Part shown: one piece after another, positions 26,239-35,758 of the stretch
Layout: each line of letters begins with the position of its first letter
How positions within the stretch are numbered: position 1 is the first letter of the stretch
DNA from: Methylobacterium mesophilicum SR1.6/6
GTDB lineage: Bacteria; Pseudomonadota; Alphaproteobacteria; Rhizobiales; Beijerinckiaceae
NCBI RefSeq assembly: GCF_000364445.2
Contig: NZ_CP043538.1
Coordinates: forward strand, 1,619,612 to 1,683,611
Length of the DNA stretch: 64,000 bases
Direction: 5' to 3'
Notes under the pieces: model-generated
Told to the model about the DNA's origin: nothing
What the model saw: the letters and a program-made list of their open reading frames with translations, nothing else
The model's database searches: none
Position numbers and translations under genes: made by a program

Positions 26239-27995
26239 TGGGTGTCGACGCGCTGCTGCCCGATGACGAGCCGGGCCCGGAGGCCTACCGAGCCCACATC
26301 CGGGAGCTGGAAGCGCGGCTGGAGGAGAGCGAGGACACGCTGGCGGCCATCCGCCGGGGCGACTTCGACGCCGTGGTGGTGGAAGGGCCGAACCACGAGC
26401 GGCTGGTCTACACGCTGGAGAACGCGGATCGCCCCTATCGGGTGCTGATCGAGCAGATCCAGGAAGGCGCCTTCACGCTCGGGTCCGACGGCGCGCTGCT
26501 CTACTGCAACCGCCGACTGGCCGACATGCTGGGCGAGCCGCAGGAGCGTCTCATCGGACGATATCTGCGAGACTTCGTGGAGGCCGATGCCGACCTGGAC
26601 GACTTGGTACAGAGGGCGATGACCAACCCGGTACGCGGGGAAGTCGAACTCAGGGCGACGGCGGGGACCGAGAGTGCAACCTTCTTGTCGCTCAGCCGCT
26701 TCGAGCGTCAGGGTGACGCGCCCCTGCTCTGCGGCATCCTCACCGACCTGTCCGAGCAGCGGCGCAACATGCGGGCGCTCGCGGAGGCACATGCGCGGCT
26801 CCAGTCCGAGAGCGTCGAGCGGGAGCGCGTCGAGGAAGCCCTACGCCAATCGCAGAAGCTGGAGGCCGTGGGGCAACTGACGGGCGGCGTCGCGCACGAC
26901 TTCAACAACCTCTTGACGGTCATCAAGTCGTCCACCGATCTACTCAAGCGGCCCGACCTGTCCGAGGAGCGGCGCCAGCGCTACGTTGAGGCGATCTCCG
27001 ACACGGTGGACCGCGCCGCCAAGCTCACTGGGCAGCTCCTCGCCTTCGCTCGACGCCAGGCGCTGCGCCCCGAAGTGTTCGAGGTCGGCGGCTCGCTCCG
27101 CGCTGTTGCGGAGATGCTGGACTCGGTCACGGGCGCGCGCATCACCGTCGACGCTCAAATTCCGGAAGAACCCTGCTACATCCGGGCCGATCTTAGCCAA
27201 TTCGAAACAGCGCTCATCAACATGGCGGTGAATGCCCGCGACGCGATGGGCGGCGAGGGCACGCTGATCCTGCGTCTGCAGGGCGGTGGGCCGATGCCCG
27301 CCATCCGGGGCCACGCCGGCTCTCGGCATACCTTCGCGGCGGTCTCGCTCTCCGATACCGGCATCGGAATCGCACCGGAGGTGTTACCGCGCATCTTCGA
27401 GCCCTTTTTCACCACCAAGGACATCGGCAAGGGGACTGGGCTGGGCTTGTCCCAGGTGTTCGGCTTCGCGAAGCAGTCGGGCGGCGACGTCGATGTGACC
27501 AGCCGGCTCCGCCAGGGCACGACTTTCACCCTCTATCTGCCGCAGGTGCAGGCTGCGCCGGAGATCGCGCACGATGCCCCGCGCGAGGAGCGGGCCGTCG
27601 ATAGCGGGAACCTGTGCATCCTCGTGGTGGAGGACAACGTCGAGGTCGGGCGCTTCGCGACGCAGATTCTGGAGGATCTCGGGCACGCGACGGTTTGGGC
27701 GACGAACGCCGAGGAGGCTCTCTTGGAGATCGAGAGGATCCCGTTCCGGTTCGACGCAGTATTCTCCGACGTCGTCATGCCGGGCATGGGCGGGGTCGCG
27801 CTCGCCCGGGAACTGGAACGGCGTTTGCCGGACCTGCCCGTGGTGCTCACCTCCGGCTACAGCCATGTGCTGGCGGAGGAAGGGGTTCACGGCTTCGACC
27901 TGATCCAGAAACCCTATTCGGTGGAGCAGCTCTCCCGCGTGCTGCGCAAGGTTGTCGGGAAAGGGCGCCGGGGCTTCCGCGCGTCGAAGCGGTAG
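26238..27995 (+). CDS. Soluble hybrid histidine kinase (PAS-HisKA-HATPase-REC)
   Basis: A 585-residue kinase without membrane segments. The N-terminal coiled coil (AHIRELEARLEESEDTLAAI) leads to a PAS domain (about 70-175), the H-box LTGGVAHDFNNLLTV with phospho-acceptor His, an N-box (INMAVNARDAM), G-boxes (DTGIGIAPE, GKGTGLGLSQVFGFAKQSGG) and a C-terminal receiver (ILVVEDNVEVGRF; phospho-Asp in FSDVVMPGMGG). Its start overlaps the second kaiB stop, so it most likely reads out or is controlled by the KaiC-KaiB module, as SasA/CikA-type kinases do in cyanobacteria. That link is inference from gene order. Confidence 0.92.
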   Translation: MGVDALLPDDEPGPEAYRAHIRELEARLEESEDTLAAIRRGDFDAVVVEGPNHERLVYTLENADRPYRVLIEQIQEGAFTLGSDGALLYCNRRLADMLGEPQERLIGRYLRDFVEADADLDDLVQRAMTNPVRGEVELRATAGTESATFLSLSRFERQGDAPLLCGILTDLSEQRRNMRALAEAHARLQSESVERERVEEALRQSQKLEAVGQLTGGVAHDFNNLLTVIKSSTDLLKRPDLSEERRQRYVEAISDTVDRAAKLTGQLLAFARRQALRPEVFEVGGSLRAVAEMLDSVTGARITVDAQIPEEPCYIRADLSQFETALINMAVNARDAMGGEGTLILRLQGGGPMPAIRGHAGSRHTFAAVSLSDTGIGIAPEVLPRIFEPFFTTKDIGKGTGLGLSQVFGFAKQSGGDVDVTSRLRQGTTFTLYLPQVQAAPEIAHDAPREERAVDSGNLCILVVEDNVEVGRFATQILEDLGHATVWATNAEEALLEIERIPFRFDAVFSDVVMPGMGGVALARELERRLPDLPVVLTSGYSHVLAEEGVHGFDLIQKPYSVEQLSRVLRKVVGKGRRGFRASKR

Positions 27996-28017
27996 CGCAC
28001 GTGTCGGAGATTTCCGC

Positions 28018-28653
28018 TCAGCGTGTGCCGTACATGCGGTCCCCGGCGTCGCCGAGGCCGGGGACAATATAGCCGTGGTCGTTCAGGTGGCTATCGATGG
28101 CGGCGGTCCAAACTGGAACATCGGGATGGGCCGCCTGAAACTTCGCAAGGCCTTCCGGCGCGGCCAGGAGGCAGACGAAACGCAAGTCCGAGGCACCCCG
28201 CGCCTTCAGCCGGTCGAGGGCCGCGATGGCGGAGTTCGCGGTGGCGAGCATCGGATCGAGGACCAGCACGGTGCGGTCGGCAAGGTCTGATGGTGCCTTG
28301 AAGTAGTATTCCACCGCTTCCAGGGTGTCGGGATCGCGGAAAAGGCCAATATGCGCCACACGGGCCGAGGGAACGAGCGAGAGCATACCGTCGAGGAAGC
28401 CGACGCCGGCGCGAAGGATCGGCGCCAGGACGAGCTTCTTACCCTGGATCTGCCGCCCCTCCATCGGCTGCAGCGGCGTCTCAATGGTGACCGGCTCGAG
28501 TGGCAGATCCCGCGTCACCTCGTAGGCTAGGAGCATGCCGATCTCGTTCAGGATCTGGCGAAAACCCTTGGTCGAGCGGTTTTTGTCGCGCAGATAAGTG
28601 AGCTTGTGTTGCACAAGCGGGTGATCCACCACGGTGACCCGACCCGTCGGCAT
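28018..28653 (-). CDS. upp: Uracil phosphoribosyltransferase
   Basis: Salvages uracil with PRPP to form UMP. It has 211 residues from ATG 28653. [19 protein letters not shown], the [20 protein letters not shown] segment and [20 protein letters not shown] (PRPP loop; the usual ATGGS appears as ATANS) are family signatures, and the C-terminus is [15 protein letters not shown]. The TGGS-to-TANS change in the PRPP loop is worth noting. It converges with the hybrid kinase gene. Confidence 0.94.
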   Translation of the reverse strand: MPTGRVTVVDHPLVQHKLTYLRDKNRSTKGFRQILNEIGMLLAYEVTRDLPLEPVTIETPLQPMEGRQIQGKKLVLAPILRAGVGFLDGMLSLVPSARVAHIGLFRDPDTLEAVEYYFKAPSDLADRTVLVLDPMLATANSAIAALDRLKARGASDLRFVCLLAAPEGLAKFQAAHPDVPVWTAAIDSHLNDHGYIVPGLGDAGDRMYGTR

Positions 28654-29159
28654 GTCCACATTCTCCGCTCCCGTTTGTTGGAGCAATGCCGGAGCGCCCG
28701 GCGTGGTGCAACTTGTACGCTGCGCGACTTCGCGTCCAAAAGCGGCAGGGCTTGCGATCGATCTTGCTCACCAGCCCGGACGATGGTCGTTCGGGTTCGC
28801 AGAGGGATGCGCTGACCCATGCGACTCCAAGGTAGATCTGCGCAGCGTGTGCGGAGCGAAAAAGATTTGAGGGCGGAGCGAACCACCGGAGCAAGCATTG
28901 AAGCAATGTTTTTTAGATTATAATTGTATAATAGATCCAGCTTATCTATTGTAAATGATATTTTAGGCTATAGATATGTTAATAAAATAAATGATTGTTA
29001 TGTTATAACAGTTGGTGTAGCTAGAAATTGTTTGACTCAGATTTTCACCGGGATATAAAATCGACCTTGGCCAATGTTTTGGATCAGGCAGGTTCATCGC
29101 GCAATGCAAACAGGCCATCAGTAAGCACCATAGCCCATCAATATTGACCGGCATGAGCA
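28654..29159. other. Intergenic region with an AT-rich block
   Basis: Between upp and the divergent chemoreceptor gene. Bases about 28905-29050 are strikingly AT-rich (runs such as TTTTTTAGATTATAATTGTATAATAG), unlike the surrounding GC-rich DNA. No gene is seen. It may contain the chemoreceptor promoter or be foreign DNA. Confidence 0.5.
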
Positions 29160-30851
29160 ATGCATTTGCGTCTTTCCCTCAAGACAACTCTCTCACTCCT
29201 CTTTGCATTGCTGGCATTGATCTCCGCCGTTCAGGGCGGCCTATCGCTCCGTGAGTTGGCCGGCATCCGTGAGGCGACCACCGCCGTCGCTACGAACTGG
29301 ATCCCGTTCCTCGAAAAGGTCAGCACGATCGAGATCGCGGCCTCCGAGGTGCGCATCAAGCAGTACCGGCTCGTCCTGCTCTCGGAAAACCCGGAGCACC
29401 GCGCGCGGAACGAGACTAATCTCGCCGCGACCCATGATCGGCTGGGCGAGGCGCGACGCGCCTACGAACCTCTGATCACCACGGCGGACGAACGCGCCTC
29501 CTACGACGCGTTCGCCCAGTCCTGGGCCAAGTTCGAGCACGTGGATGCCGAGGTGCGCCGGCTCGTGGCAGCGGACCATCGGCCTGAGGCGTTGGCGGTC
29601 CTCAGCAGTCCGGACACCGTGACCCTGTACGATACTGCCCGGGCCACGCTCGCGCGGCTCGTCGCGCACGACGAGAAGGCCGCCGCCGAGGATGCCGACA
29701 GCGCGATGATGCGCACCAACCGTGCCTCCGTGACCGCCTCGGTCGGGATCATCCTCTCGATCATCGCGGCCCTGGGCGCCGCAATATTCGGGCTGATGCG
29801 GATCTCCCGGCCGATCGCGGCGATGACCTCCGCCATGTCGATGCTCGCCGAGGGTGAAGCCGGAATCGACATTCCGTCTCGGGACAGTCGCAACGAGGTC
29901 GGCGCAATGGCGGCAGCCGTGCAGGTATTCAAGGACAACCTGATCCGGACGCAGAAGCTCGAAGCCGAGGCTGAAGAGGCACGTCGCGTCGCCGAATCGC
30001 AGCGTCGGGCCGGCATGCGTGAGACGGCTGATCGGTTCGCGGCCGCCGTCAGTGGCATCATCGCTCGCGTCTCGGCCTCGGCGACCGAATTGCAGGCTAC
30101 CGCCGAAATCATGACGCAGACCGCCAACCAGACCGCCAGCCAGACGACCAATGTTGCCGCAGCCGCCGAGCAGGCGGCGAGCAACGTCAACACGGTGTCG
30201 GCTGCGGCCGAAGAACTGGGAACGTCGGTGCAGGAAATTGGACGGCAGGTGGATGGATCGGCCAAGCTCGCCCAGGCGGCGGTCGAGGAGGCCGACCATA
30301 CGGGCGCATTGGTACTGGAACTGAATACCGCGGTCGCCAAGATCGGGGACGTGGCAGGCCTGATCTCGAACATCGCCGGTCAGACGAACCTGCTGGCTCT
30401 CAACGCCACGATCGAGGCCGCCCGCGCAGGCGACGCCGGCCGGGGGTTCGCCGTCGTCGCCGCCGAGGTGAAGGCACTGGCCGAGCAGACCGCCAGGGCC
30501 ACCGAAGAGATCGGCGCACAGATCGCCCGGGTCGAGGCTTCCACCGAGGAAGCCGTGAGCGCCATCGGCGCGATCACGTCCCGCATCCGCGAGATCAACG
30601 CTGTCGCGACTTCCATTGCCGCCGCCGTGGAGCAACAGGGCGCGGCCACACACGAGATCGTGCGGAATGTCGGTCAGGCGGCGCAGGGAACGGCCGAGGT
30701 GACCGGTAACATCGTCAGCGTCGCGGGGGCGACCGAAGCGACTGGTCGGGCGGCCGGCCAAGTCCTCGCTGAAGCCGCCCGGCTTTCGGAGCAATCCGAG
30801 AACCTGACGTCCGAAGTCGATCGCTTCCTCGAAACGCTTCGGGCCGCCTGA
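29160..30851 (+). CDS. Methyl-accepting chemotaxis protein
   Basis: A 563-residue transmembrane chemoreceptor. TM1 is within residues 7-30, then comes a four-helix-bundle type periplasmic sensor ([21 protein letters not shown]), TM2 around 190-215 ([20 protein letters not shown]), a HAMP domain ([17 protein letters not shown]) and a signalling domain with the hairpin tip [27 protein letters not shown] motif. The gene is monocistronic by spacing. The ligand is unknown; 4HB sensors often bind small organic acids or amino acids. Confidence 0.95.
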   Translation: MHLRLSLKTTLSLLFALLALISAVQGGLSLRELAGIREATTAVATNWIPFLEKVSTIEIAASEVRIKQYRLVLLSENPEHRARNETNLAATHDRLGEARRAYEPLITTADERASYDAFAQSWAKFEHVDAEVRRLVAADHRPEALAVLSSPDTVTLYDTARATLARLVAHDEKAAAEDADSAMMRTNRASVTASVGIILSIIAALGAAIFGLMRISRPIAAMTSAMSMLAEGEAGIDIPSRDSRNEVGAMAAAVQVFKDNLIRTQKLEAEAEEARRVAESQRRAGMRETADRFAAAVSGIIARVSASATELQATAEIMTQTANQTASQTTNVAAAAEQAASNVNTVSAAAEELGTSVQEIGRQVDGSAKLAQAAVEEADHTGALVLELNTAVAKIGDVAGLISNIAGQTNLLALNATIEAARAGDAGRGFAVVAAEVKALAEQTARATEEIGAQIARVEASTEEAVSAIGAITSRIREINAVATSIAAAVEQQGAATHEIVRNVGQAAQGTAEVTGNIVSVAGATEATGRAAGQVLAEAARLSEQSENLTSEVDRFLETLRAA

Positions 30852-30997
30852 CGATTCTGCCGCTTTGCCCCAATCCGTGCGAAGCCCTGCCTGCGTCAAC
30901 GCCTGGAACGAGACATGGATGTCGTGAGCGGCGCAAGCCGGTCGCGCTTCGGCGCGGCTTGCGCGAATCGACCTTCGGTCACAACGATTAGCGGATC

Positions 30998-31021
30998 GGT
31001 CCGGGCCGCGTGGCCCGGACC
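30998..31021. terminator. Hairpin between convergent genes
   Basis: A perfect 10-bp stem (GGTCCGGGCC / GGCCCGGACC) with loop GCGT lies between the chemoreceptor gene and the convergent DUF2852 gene. There is no T-run on either strand, so a classical intrinsic terminator is not proven; a bidirectional or Rho-assisted end is plausible. Confidence 0.45.
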
Positions 31022-31037
31022 ACTGGTCGCTGCAGCG

Positions 31038-31502
31038 TCAGACGGTGCGGCTCTCGCCGCCCTCATTCCGGCGCTTGGCCATAAAGGCGTCGAACTGCTC
31101 GCGGTCCTTGGCCCGCTTCAGTTCTTCGACGAACTCCGCGAAGGCGCGGCTCTCCTCTTCCAGCGCTCGACGCTGTGCCTCAAGGCGATCGAGTTCGGCA
31201 CGGCGATAGGCATCAAACGCCGCATTGCCGGTGCTGTCGCGACGGTTCGCGGCCTCGAAGGCGCGGGCGAACCTGGAAGCCGGGCGGGACGCCTCAAAAT
31301 CGGAGACGGCGCGCCGCGCTTGGTCGCGCAATTCGGCGAAGGCCGGATAGCCGGCGAATTTCCAGGCGACGAGGGCAAGGCCGATCGGCCACCAGTAGAT
31401 AAACCCGACGACGATGGCGCCGATCTCCAGCGAGCGGCGCGGGAACGGGCCAGACCGGCAGAGCCGGCCACTCGCCCAGGAAGAGGAGGATTGTGAGGTC
31501 AC
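31038..31502 (-). CDS. DUF2852 family membrane-anchored protein
   Basis: A 154-residue alphaproteobacterial protein. One membrane segment (LEIGAIVVGFIYWWPIGLALVAW) is followed by a charged helical cytoplasmic region (FDAYRRAELDRLEAQRRALE, FAEFVEELKRAKDREQFDAF), the DUF2852 layout. Function unknown. The start is GTG 31502. Confidence 0.88.
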   Translation of the reverse strand: MTSQSSSSWASGRLCRSGPFPRRSLEIGAIVVGFIYWWPIGLALVAWKFAGYPAFAELRDQARRAVSDFEASRPASRFARAFEAANRRDSTGNAAFDAYRRAELDRLEAQRRALEEESRAFAEFVEELKRAKDREQFDAFMAKRRNEGGESRTV

Positions 31503-31559
31503 GGCTGTGCTCCACGGTTCATGTGAACGCGGTTAACATGCGTGTGGCCGCAGGGCCTT

Positions 31560-32239
31560 TCAAGGCCGCCCGGACTCGGAACCTTGCGTGCTGGACCGCG
31601 CCGCGCCGTGGACTAGGGCAAGGACACCGGCGCGGAGAAGCTCGTACTTGTCGGGGAAGCCCGGTCCGCGCGGTAGGTGTCCAGCCGCGGAGAGCGTCGC
31701 TAAGCCGTGGGCGAGCGCCCACACTTCGAGGGCGATGAAGCGGGGGCGACGCCGCCGAACCCGTCCGTGAAGGTCGCCTGTAGCGCCTCGACCAGCAGGT
31801 CGAAGGGGCTCGGACGGGCGGCTTGCCTGTCCGGGCTCGGTGAGTGCTCGTGGCCACCCGGATCTTGGCCGCCGCGCGTCTCAAAGATGGCTGCGTAATA
31901 GGCGGGCTCCTCCTCGGCGAAGGCGAGATAGGTCTCGCCCATGCGGGTGAACCGCTCCAGTGGTGTGCCGCGCGAGGTCAGGGCGCGTGCCAACCGGGAC
32001 GCGAGTTCCGCGAAGCCGCGGCCGGCGAGTTCCTCCAGCAGAGCCTCGCGCCCGCGGAAGTGGCGATACAGGGCGGCCGGCGTCACGCCGACAAGGCGCG
32101 CGGCGTCTACCAACGTGAAGCCTCCGATCCCGCGCTCAGCGATGAATCGGCGCGCAGCCTCGATGAGGGCTTCCTTCAGGTTCCCATGATGGTAATTGCG
32201 CCGATCGCTCGGCTTGTCCCCCCAGGGTCGCAAGATCAC
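31560..32239 (-). pseudogene. TetR family regulator with WHG domain, frameshifted
   Basis: The N-terminal TetR helix-turn-helix is intact (NLKEALIEAARRFIAERGIGGFTLVDAARLVGVTPAALYRHFRG). The C-terminal domain breaks near 31737-31742: the frame reading up to TFTDGFGGVAP runs into a short wrong tail, while the next frame continues with FIALEVWALAHGLATLSAAG, the WHG-domain motif, to a stop at 31560. A single missing base after GVAP explains this. Start GTG 32239. Either a real inactivating frameshift or a sequencing error in a G-run (GGGGG at 31742). Confidence 0.8.
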
Positions 32240-32501
32240 ACATCCTCTACGCGCACGAATACACGTCACGGAACCGGCGCAGTCCTTTCGCGTACCTTGA
32301 CCAGCAAAATACAGCGATATCCGTGACACCCAAGCTGGCATTACGGCCGAGCGGAGCAATTGTTTCGCAGCGCGCCTGAAGCCGTGGCTTGACCGGTTGA
32401 TGACAGTGTAACATTATAACAGATAAGCCTGTCTCTCTGGCTTGGCTGGGAGTTAGGTGAGCTTGGCGGCGCAGCGCCCAGCCGGGGGACCAAAGTGCGG
32501 C

Positions 32502-32798
32502 ATGGCTTTCGTAAGCCTCAAGGCGTGGCGTGCTCGATCCGCTGAGCGCGCCGAGATCGCAGCGCAGCTGAAGCGCGACCTGATCGATGCGCTCAAGCTC
32601 GACGAGGCCGACGCGCTCGCGGTCAACGAGATTGCCTGTGCCGACCCGGGTTGTCCCGACATGGAGACCATCGTGCTGGTGATGCGGTCGGGGGCTCCAA
32701 CGCGGGCGCTGCGGGTGCGGCGCTCGCTCGATGCGGTCGATGCGGATGACATCGCGGCGCTCGTCGAGGAAGACCGTTTGTGCGGCGCGCCGCGATGA
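32502..32798 (+). CDS. Conserved hypothetical protein with DPGCP motif
   Basis: Encodes 98 residues, soluble and partly helical (EIAAQLKRDLIDALKL), with the striking segment NEIACADPGCPDMETIVLVM followed by RALRVRRSLDAVDADDI. Short proteins with this DPGCP-x-ET motif occur across alphaproteobacteria; I know no function. ATG 32502 is chosen; GTG 32457 with a GGGAG site is an alternative giving 113 residues. Confidence 0.7.
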   Translation: MAFVSLKAWRARSAERAEIAAQLKRDLIDALKLDEADALAVNEIACADPGCPDMETIVLVMRSGAPTRALRVRRSLDAVDADDIAALVEEDRLCGAPR

Positions 32799-32944
32799 AC
32801 GACATCTCGATGATGTGAACGGGCGGATCCGCCAATCGGGCGCCCTACGACAGACTGACACCGCACTGCATCCAGGCGCATCGTGTAGCGTGCCTCTGCG
32901 GACTGCAGCCGGCGCACCGTCACGCTGTCCGGGAGATAAACATC

Positions 32945-33337
32945 ATGAGAAGCCGTCGATACGCCCTGGCGCTGACCGGTCTCCTCCTCTTCGCGGGTCT
33001 TGCGCCGGCGCAGGCCGGTGACGCGATGCCGTTCTCGGAAAGCGGCTTTGAGGCCGCGCGTGAATCCGGCAAGCCGATCCTGATCGAGGTCAGCGCGCCG
33101 TGGTGCCCGATCTGCAAGGCGCAGAAGCCGATCCTCGCGAAGCTCGCCGGAGAGCCGCGCTTCAAGGATCTCCAGATTTTCGCCATCGATTTCGACAGTC
33201 AGAAGGATCTGCTGAGGCGGTTCGACGCGCGGATGCAGAGCACGCTCATCGCCTTCAAAGGCAAGACCGAGGTCGGGCGCTCCGTGGGTGAGACTCAGCA
33301 GGAGTGGATCGAAGGCCTGCTCGAGAAGACGCTCTGA
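32945..33337 (+). CDS. Periplasmic thioredoxin-like protein
   Basis: A 130-residue exported thioredoxin-fold protein. A signal peptide (LALTGLLLFAGLAPAQAG) is followed by PILIEVSAPWCPICKAQKPI with the redox-active Cys-Pro-Ile-Cys, and a typical later strand (RMQSTLIAFKGKTEVGRSVG). The usual cis-proline seems replaced (QSTLIAF), which may alter redox behaviour. It probably reduces or isomerises periplasmic thiols; the partner is not evident. Confidence 0.87.
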   Translation: MRSRRYALALTGLLLFAGLAPAQAGDAMPFSESGFEAARESGKPILIEVSAPWCPICKAQKPILAKLAGEPRFKDLQIFAIDFDSQKDLLRRFDARMQSTLIAFKGKTEVGRSVGETQQEWIEGLLEKTL

Positions 33338-33431
33338 GCGGCACGCGGTCATCTTCCGCTTTCGTTCAGCCAGAGCCCGGCATAGCGCGTCAGCCCGCTC
33401 GGATCCTGCGGGATTCGAGGGAGACGACACG

Positions 33432-34610
33432 GTGACGATCGCCCAGAACTCTGCCGCCCCGAGCGCGATCGTGGCTGTGCCTGTTCGCAACGAGGAGGAG
33501 CGCATCGCGGCCTGCCTCCGGGCCATCGATGCGCAGGAGAGCGTGGCCCCCGGATCCCTCGGTCTGGTGCTCTTCCTGAACAACTGCACCGATCGCACCG
33601 AAGCCGTCGTTGCGGATCTTGTGCCGACGCTGGCGATCGCGGTCCGCATACAGGTGGAGAATGACCCGAACGCCCATGCCGGTTGGGCCCGGCGCCGGGC
33701 CATGGATGCGGCCGTCGCGTGGCTCGGCGATGAGAACCCCCTTGGGATCATCCTGTCCACCGATGCCGACAGCCGGGTTCCGCCAAACTGGGTCGCCCGC
33801 AACCGTGCCGCCATCCTGGCCGGTGCCGACGCAGTGGCCGGCCGGGTCGAACTCGATGCCGCCGAGGCGGCCCTCCTGCCGCCCTCCCTGCCGGCCCGGG
33901 GCCGGCTGGAGGACATTTACGACGCCTTGATCACGGAGGCGGAGGCACGCATCGACCCCGATCCGCACGATCCCTGGCCCTGTCACCGCACCGCGATCGG
34001 TGCGACTCTCGCGGTGACGCGTAGGGCCTATCTCCAGGTCGGCGGCATGCCGGAGATTCCCCTCGGCGAGGATGGTGCGTTCATCGCGCGGCTGCTCGAG
34101 CACGGTTTGCGCGTTCGGCACGCCACGGACGTCTGCGTGACCATCTCGGCCCGCCTAGCCGGCCGGGCACCGGGCGGCGTCGCCGACACGATCCGCTCGC
34201 GCTGCGAGGAGCCCGACGCGCTGTGCGACGCGCGGATGGAAACCTTTCCGCGCGCCGTACTCCGCTATCTCTGGCGGCGACGGTTTCGCCGCCTGCATGG
34301 ACGGGGATCGCTGGGGCGAAACACCGCCTGGGCAAGGTCGATCGGCATCGGAGACGCGGAGGCGAGGCGGATCGCCGCCTTACCCCTCGGCCAAGCCATC
34401 GCGGAGGCCGAGCGCGCCAGCCCGCGCCTGGCTTATCGACCGATCGGTCCGCGTCAACTTCCGGGTCAGATCCGGCTGGCCCGCCTCGGCGTCGCCGCGA
34501 TTCGGGTCGCCCTCGGGCTGGCCGGACGTGTCCTCCGGCAAGCGGGCGCATCACGCGAGGCGGATCGATCGGTGCCGAGCACGCCGGGCAGCCGAGTCCG
34601 ACAGACTTAG
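33432..34610 (+). CDS. Glycosyltransferase family 2 protein
   Basis: A 392-residue GT-A-type transferase. AIVAVPVRNEEERIAACLRAI is the nucleotide-sugar fold start, LVLFLNNCTDRTEAVV follows, IILSTDADSRVPPNW has the DxD-type metal motif, and PLGEDGAFIARLLEHG the acceptor/base ED motif. The start is GTG 33432 with GAGGGAGA ahead. No other polysaccharide genes are next to it; donor and acceptor are unknown. Its stop overlaps the convergent AraC gene end by 4 bases. Confidence 0.88.
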   Translation: MTIAQNSAAPSAIVAVPVRNEEERIAACLRAIDAQESVAPGSLGLVLFLNNCTDRTEAVVADLVPTLAIAVRIQVENDPNAHAGWARRRAMDAAVAWLGDENPLGIILSTDADSRVPPNWVARNRAAILAGADAVAGRVELDAAEAALLPPSLPARGRLEDIYDALITEAEARIDPDPHDPWPCHRTAIGATLAVTRRAYLQVGGMPEIPLGEDGAFIARLLEHGLRVRHATDVCVTISARLAGRAPGGVADTIRSRCEEPDALCDARMETFPRAVLRYLWRRRFRRLHGRGSLGRNTAWARSIGIGDAEARRIAALPLGQAIAEAERASPRLAYRPIGPRQLPGQIRLARLGVAAIRVALGLAGRVLRQAGASREADRSVPSTPGSRVRQT

Positions 34611-35554
34611 CGGGCGCGACCGCCGAGCAGATCCCGCGGCGCCATTCCGAAACGGCGACGGAACGCGCGGCTGAAGGCGGCCGCGTCGGTGAAACCGGAG
34701 CTGACCATGACGGAAGCCACGCGCCCGCCATCCGGCAGGGCGACGAGCCGGCGGTAGGCCCGATCCAGACGGGCCTCGCGGATCTTGGCCGCGACACCTC
34801 CGTCGCCGGTGAAGGCGGCGTAGAGCCGGCTGCGCGAGACCCGGAGCGCCAGTGGCAGGGATTCGGGCCCGAAGTCGGGATCGTGCAGACGGCGCTCGAT
34901 GTGGGCCAATGCCAGCGCACGCACAGCGTCGACCGACAGGCCTTCGTCGGGCCGCTCGCCCGGCGCGTCGGCGAGGGCGCGCAGCAGGTGCAGGATGCCC
35001 TCGGTGGCGATGCCGGCCTCAGCCTGGGACAGACCTGCAACGGCCTTCATGTAGGACCGGAGATACCCGACGAAGAGCCCGCTCAGGGCCGTCGCGCGAA
35101 GCCGGCGACCGGCAAATGCCTGCGGGCTTCCGATTTGCGCCAGGAACGCGGCGCGGGGCACTTGGAAGCGGAGTTCCTCGTAAGTGTCGCGGCTGCCGAT
35201 GGAGAACGCCTGATCCAGGGTGTGGAAGGCGACGTCGCCAGCGCTGAGGAGACCGCCGCTGTTGCCCTGCTCAAGGTAGCCGGTCCCTTGGAGAAGGACG
35301 ACCACGGCGATGTCATCGCGGCCATCGGCCCGGGCGTGATGGGCCGTTCGCTCGACACCGACCGGATTGCTGAGGGTGTGCAGGATCGCGCCGTGCATCG
35401 ACAGCGCAACCCTGCGGGACGCGGCAAAGCCAAGGTCCGGGGCGAGTTGGACCGCATCCACACGCGCCAGCGCCGTGCTGCGCCAGAAGTCAAAGGCCCG
35501 ACTCGACTTGACGTCATCTGTGGTCTCGATGAGAACCGGTACAGTTTCACGCAT
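34607..35554 (-). CDS. AraC family transcriptional regulator
   Basis: A regulator of 315 residues. The N-terminal AraC-binding-like domain (FDFWRSTALARVDAVQL, VVVLLQGTGYLEQG) is of the type that senses small aromatic or other effectors; the C-terminal HTH pair shows ALAHIERRLHDPDFGPESLPLAL and VMVSSGFTDAAAFSRAFRRRFGMAPRD. ATG 35554 is used instead of the upstream GTG. The target is not obvious from neighbours. Confidence 0.9.
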   Translation of the reverse strand: MRETVPVLIETTDDVKSSRAFDFWRSTALARVDAVQLAPDLGFAASRRVALSMHGAILHTLSNPVGVERTAHHARADGRDDIAVVVLLQGTGYLEQGNSGGLLSAGDVAFHTLDQAFSIGSRDTYEELRFQVPRAAFLAQIGSPQAFAGRRLRATALSGLFVGYLRSYMKAVAGLSQAEAGIATEGILHLLRALADAPGERPDEGLSVDAVRALALAHIERRLHDPDFGPESLPLALRVSRSRLYAAFTGDGGVAAKIREARLDRAYRRLVALPDGGRVASVMVSSGFTDAAAFSRAFRRRFGMAPRDLLGGRAR

Positions 35555-35758
35555 GCTCACCGTGCGATGCCCTCACGGTCGTCAGCGTTGGCTGCCGCCT
35601 TCTCTGTGGATGAAACAGGAACGAGCGTTGCAGATGCGCTGGCACGCCGCAAGCGCGACCACTCCGCGAGGCGTGCGACGGGCCCGGCTGCCGGCAGCAC
35701 GCCGGGTCGAATCGCAGGTCCGGACCTGGCCTGATGGCGTGCGAAGTCCGGGACGACG

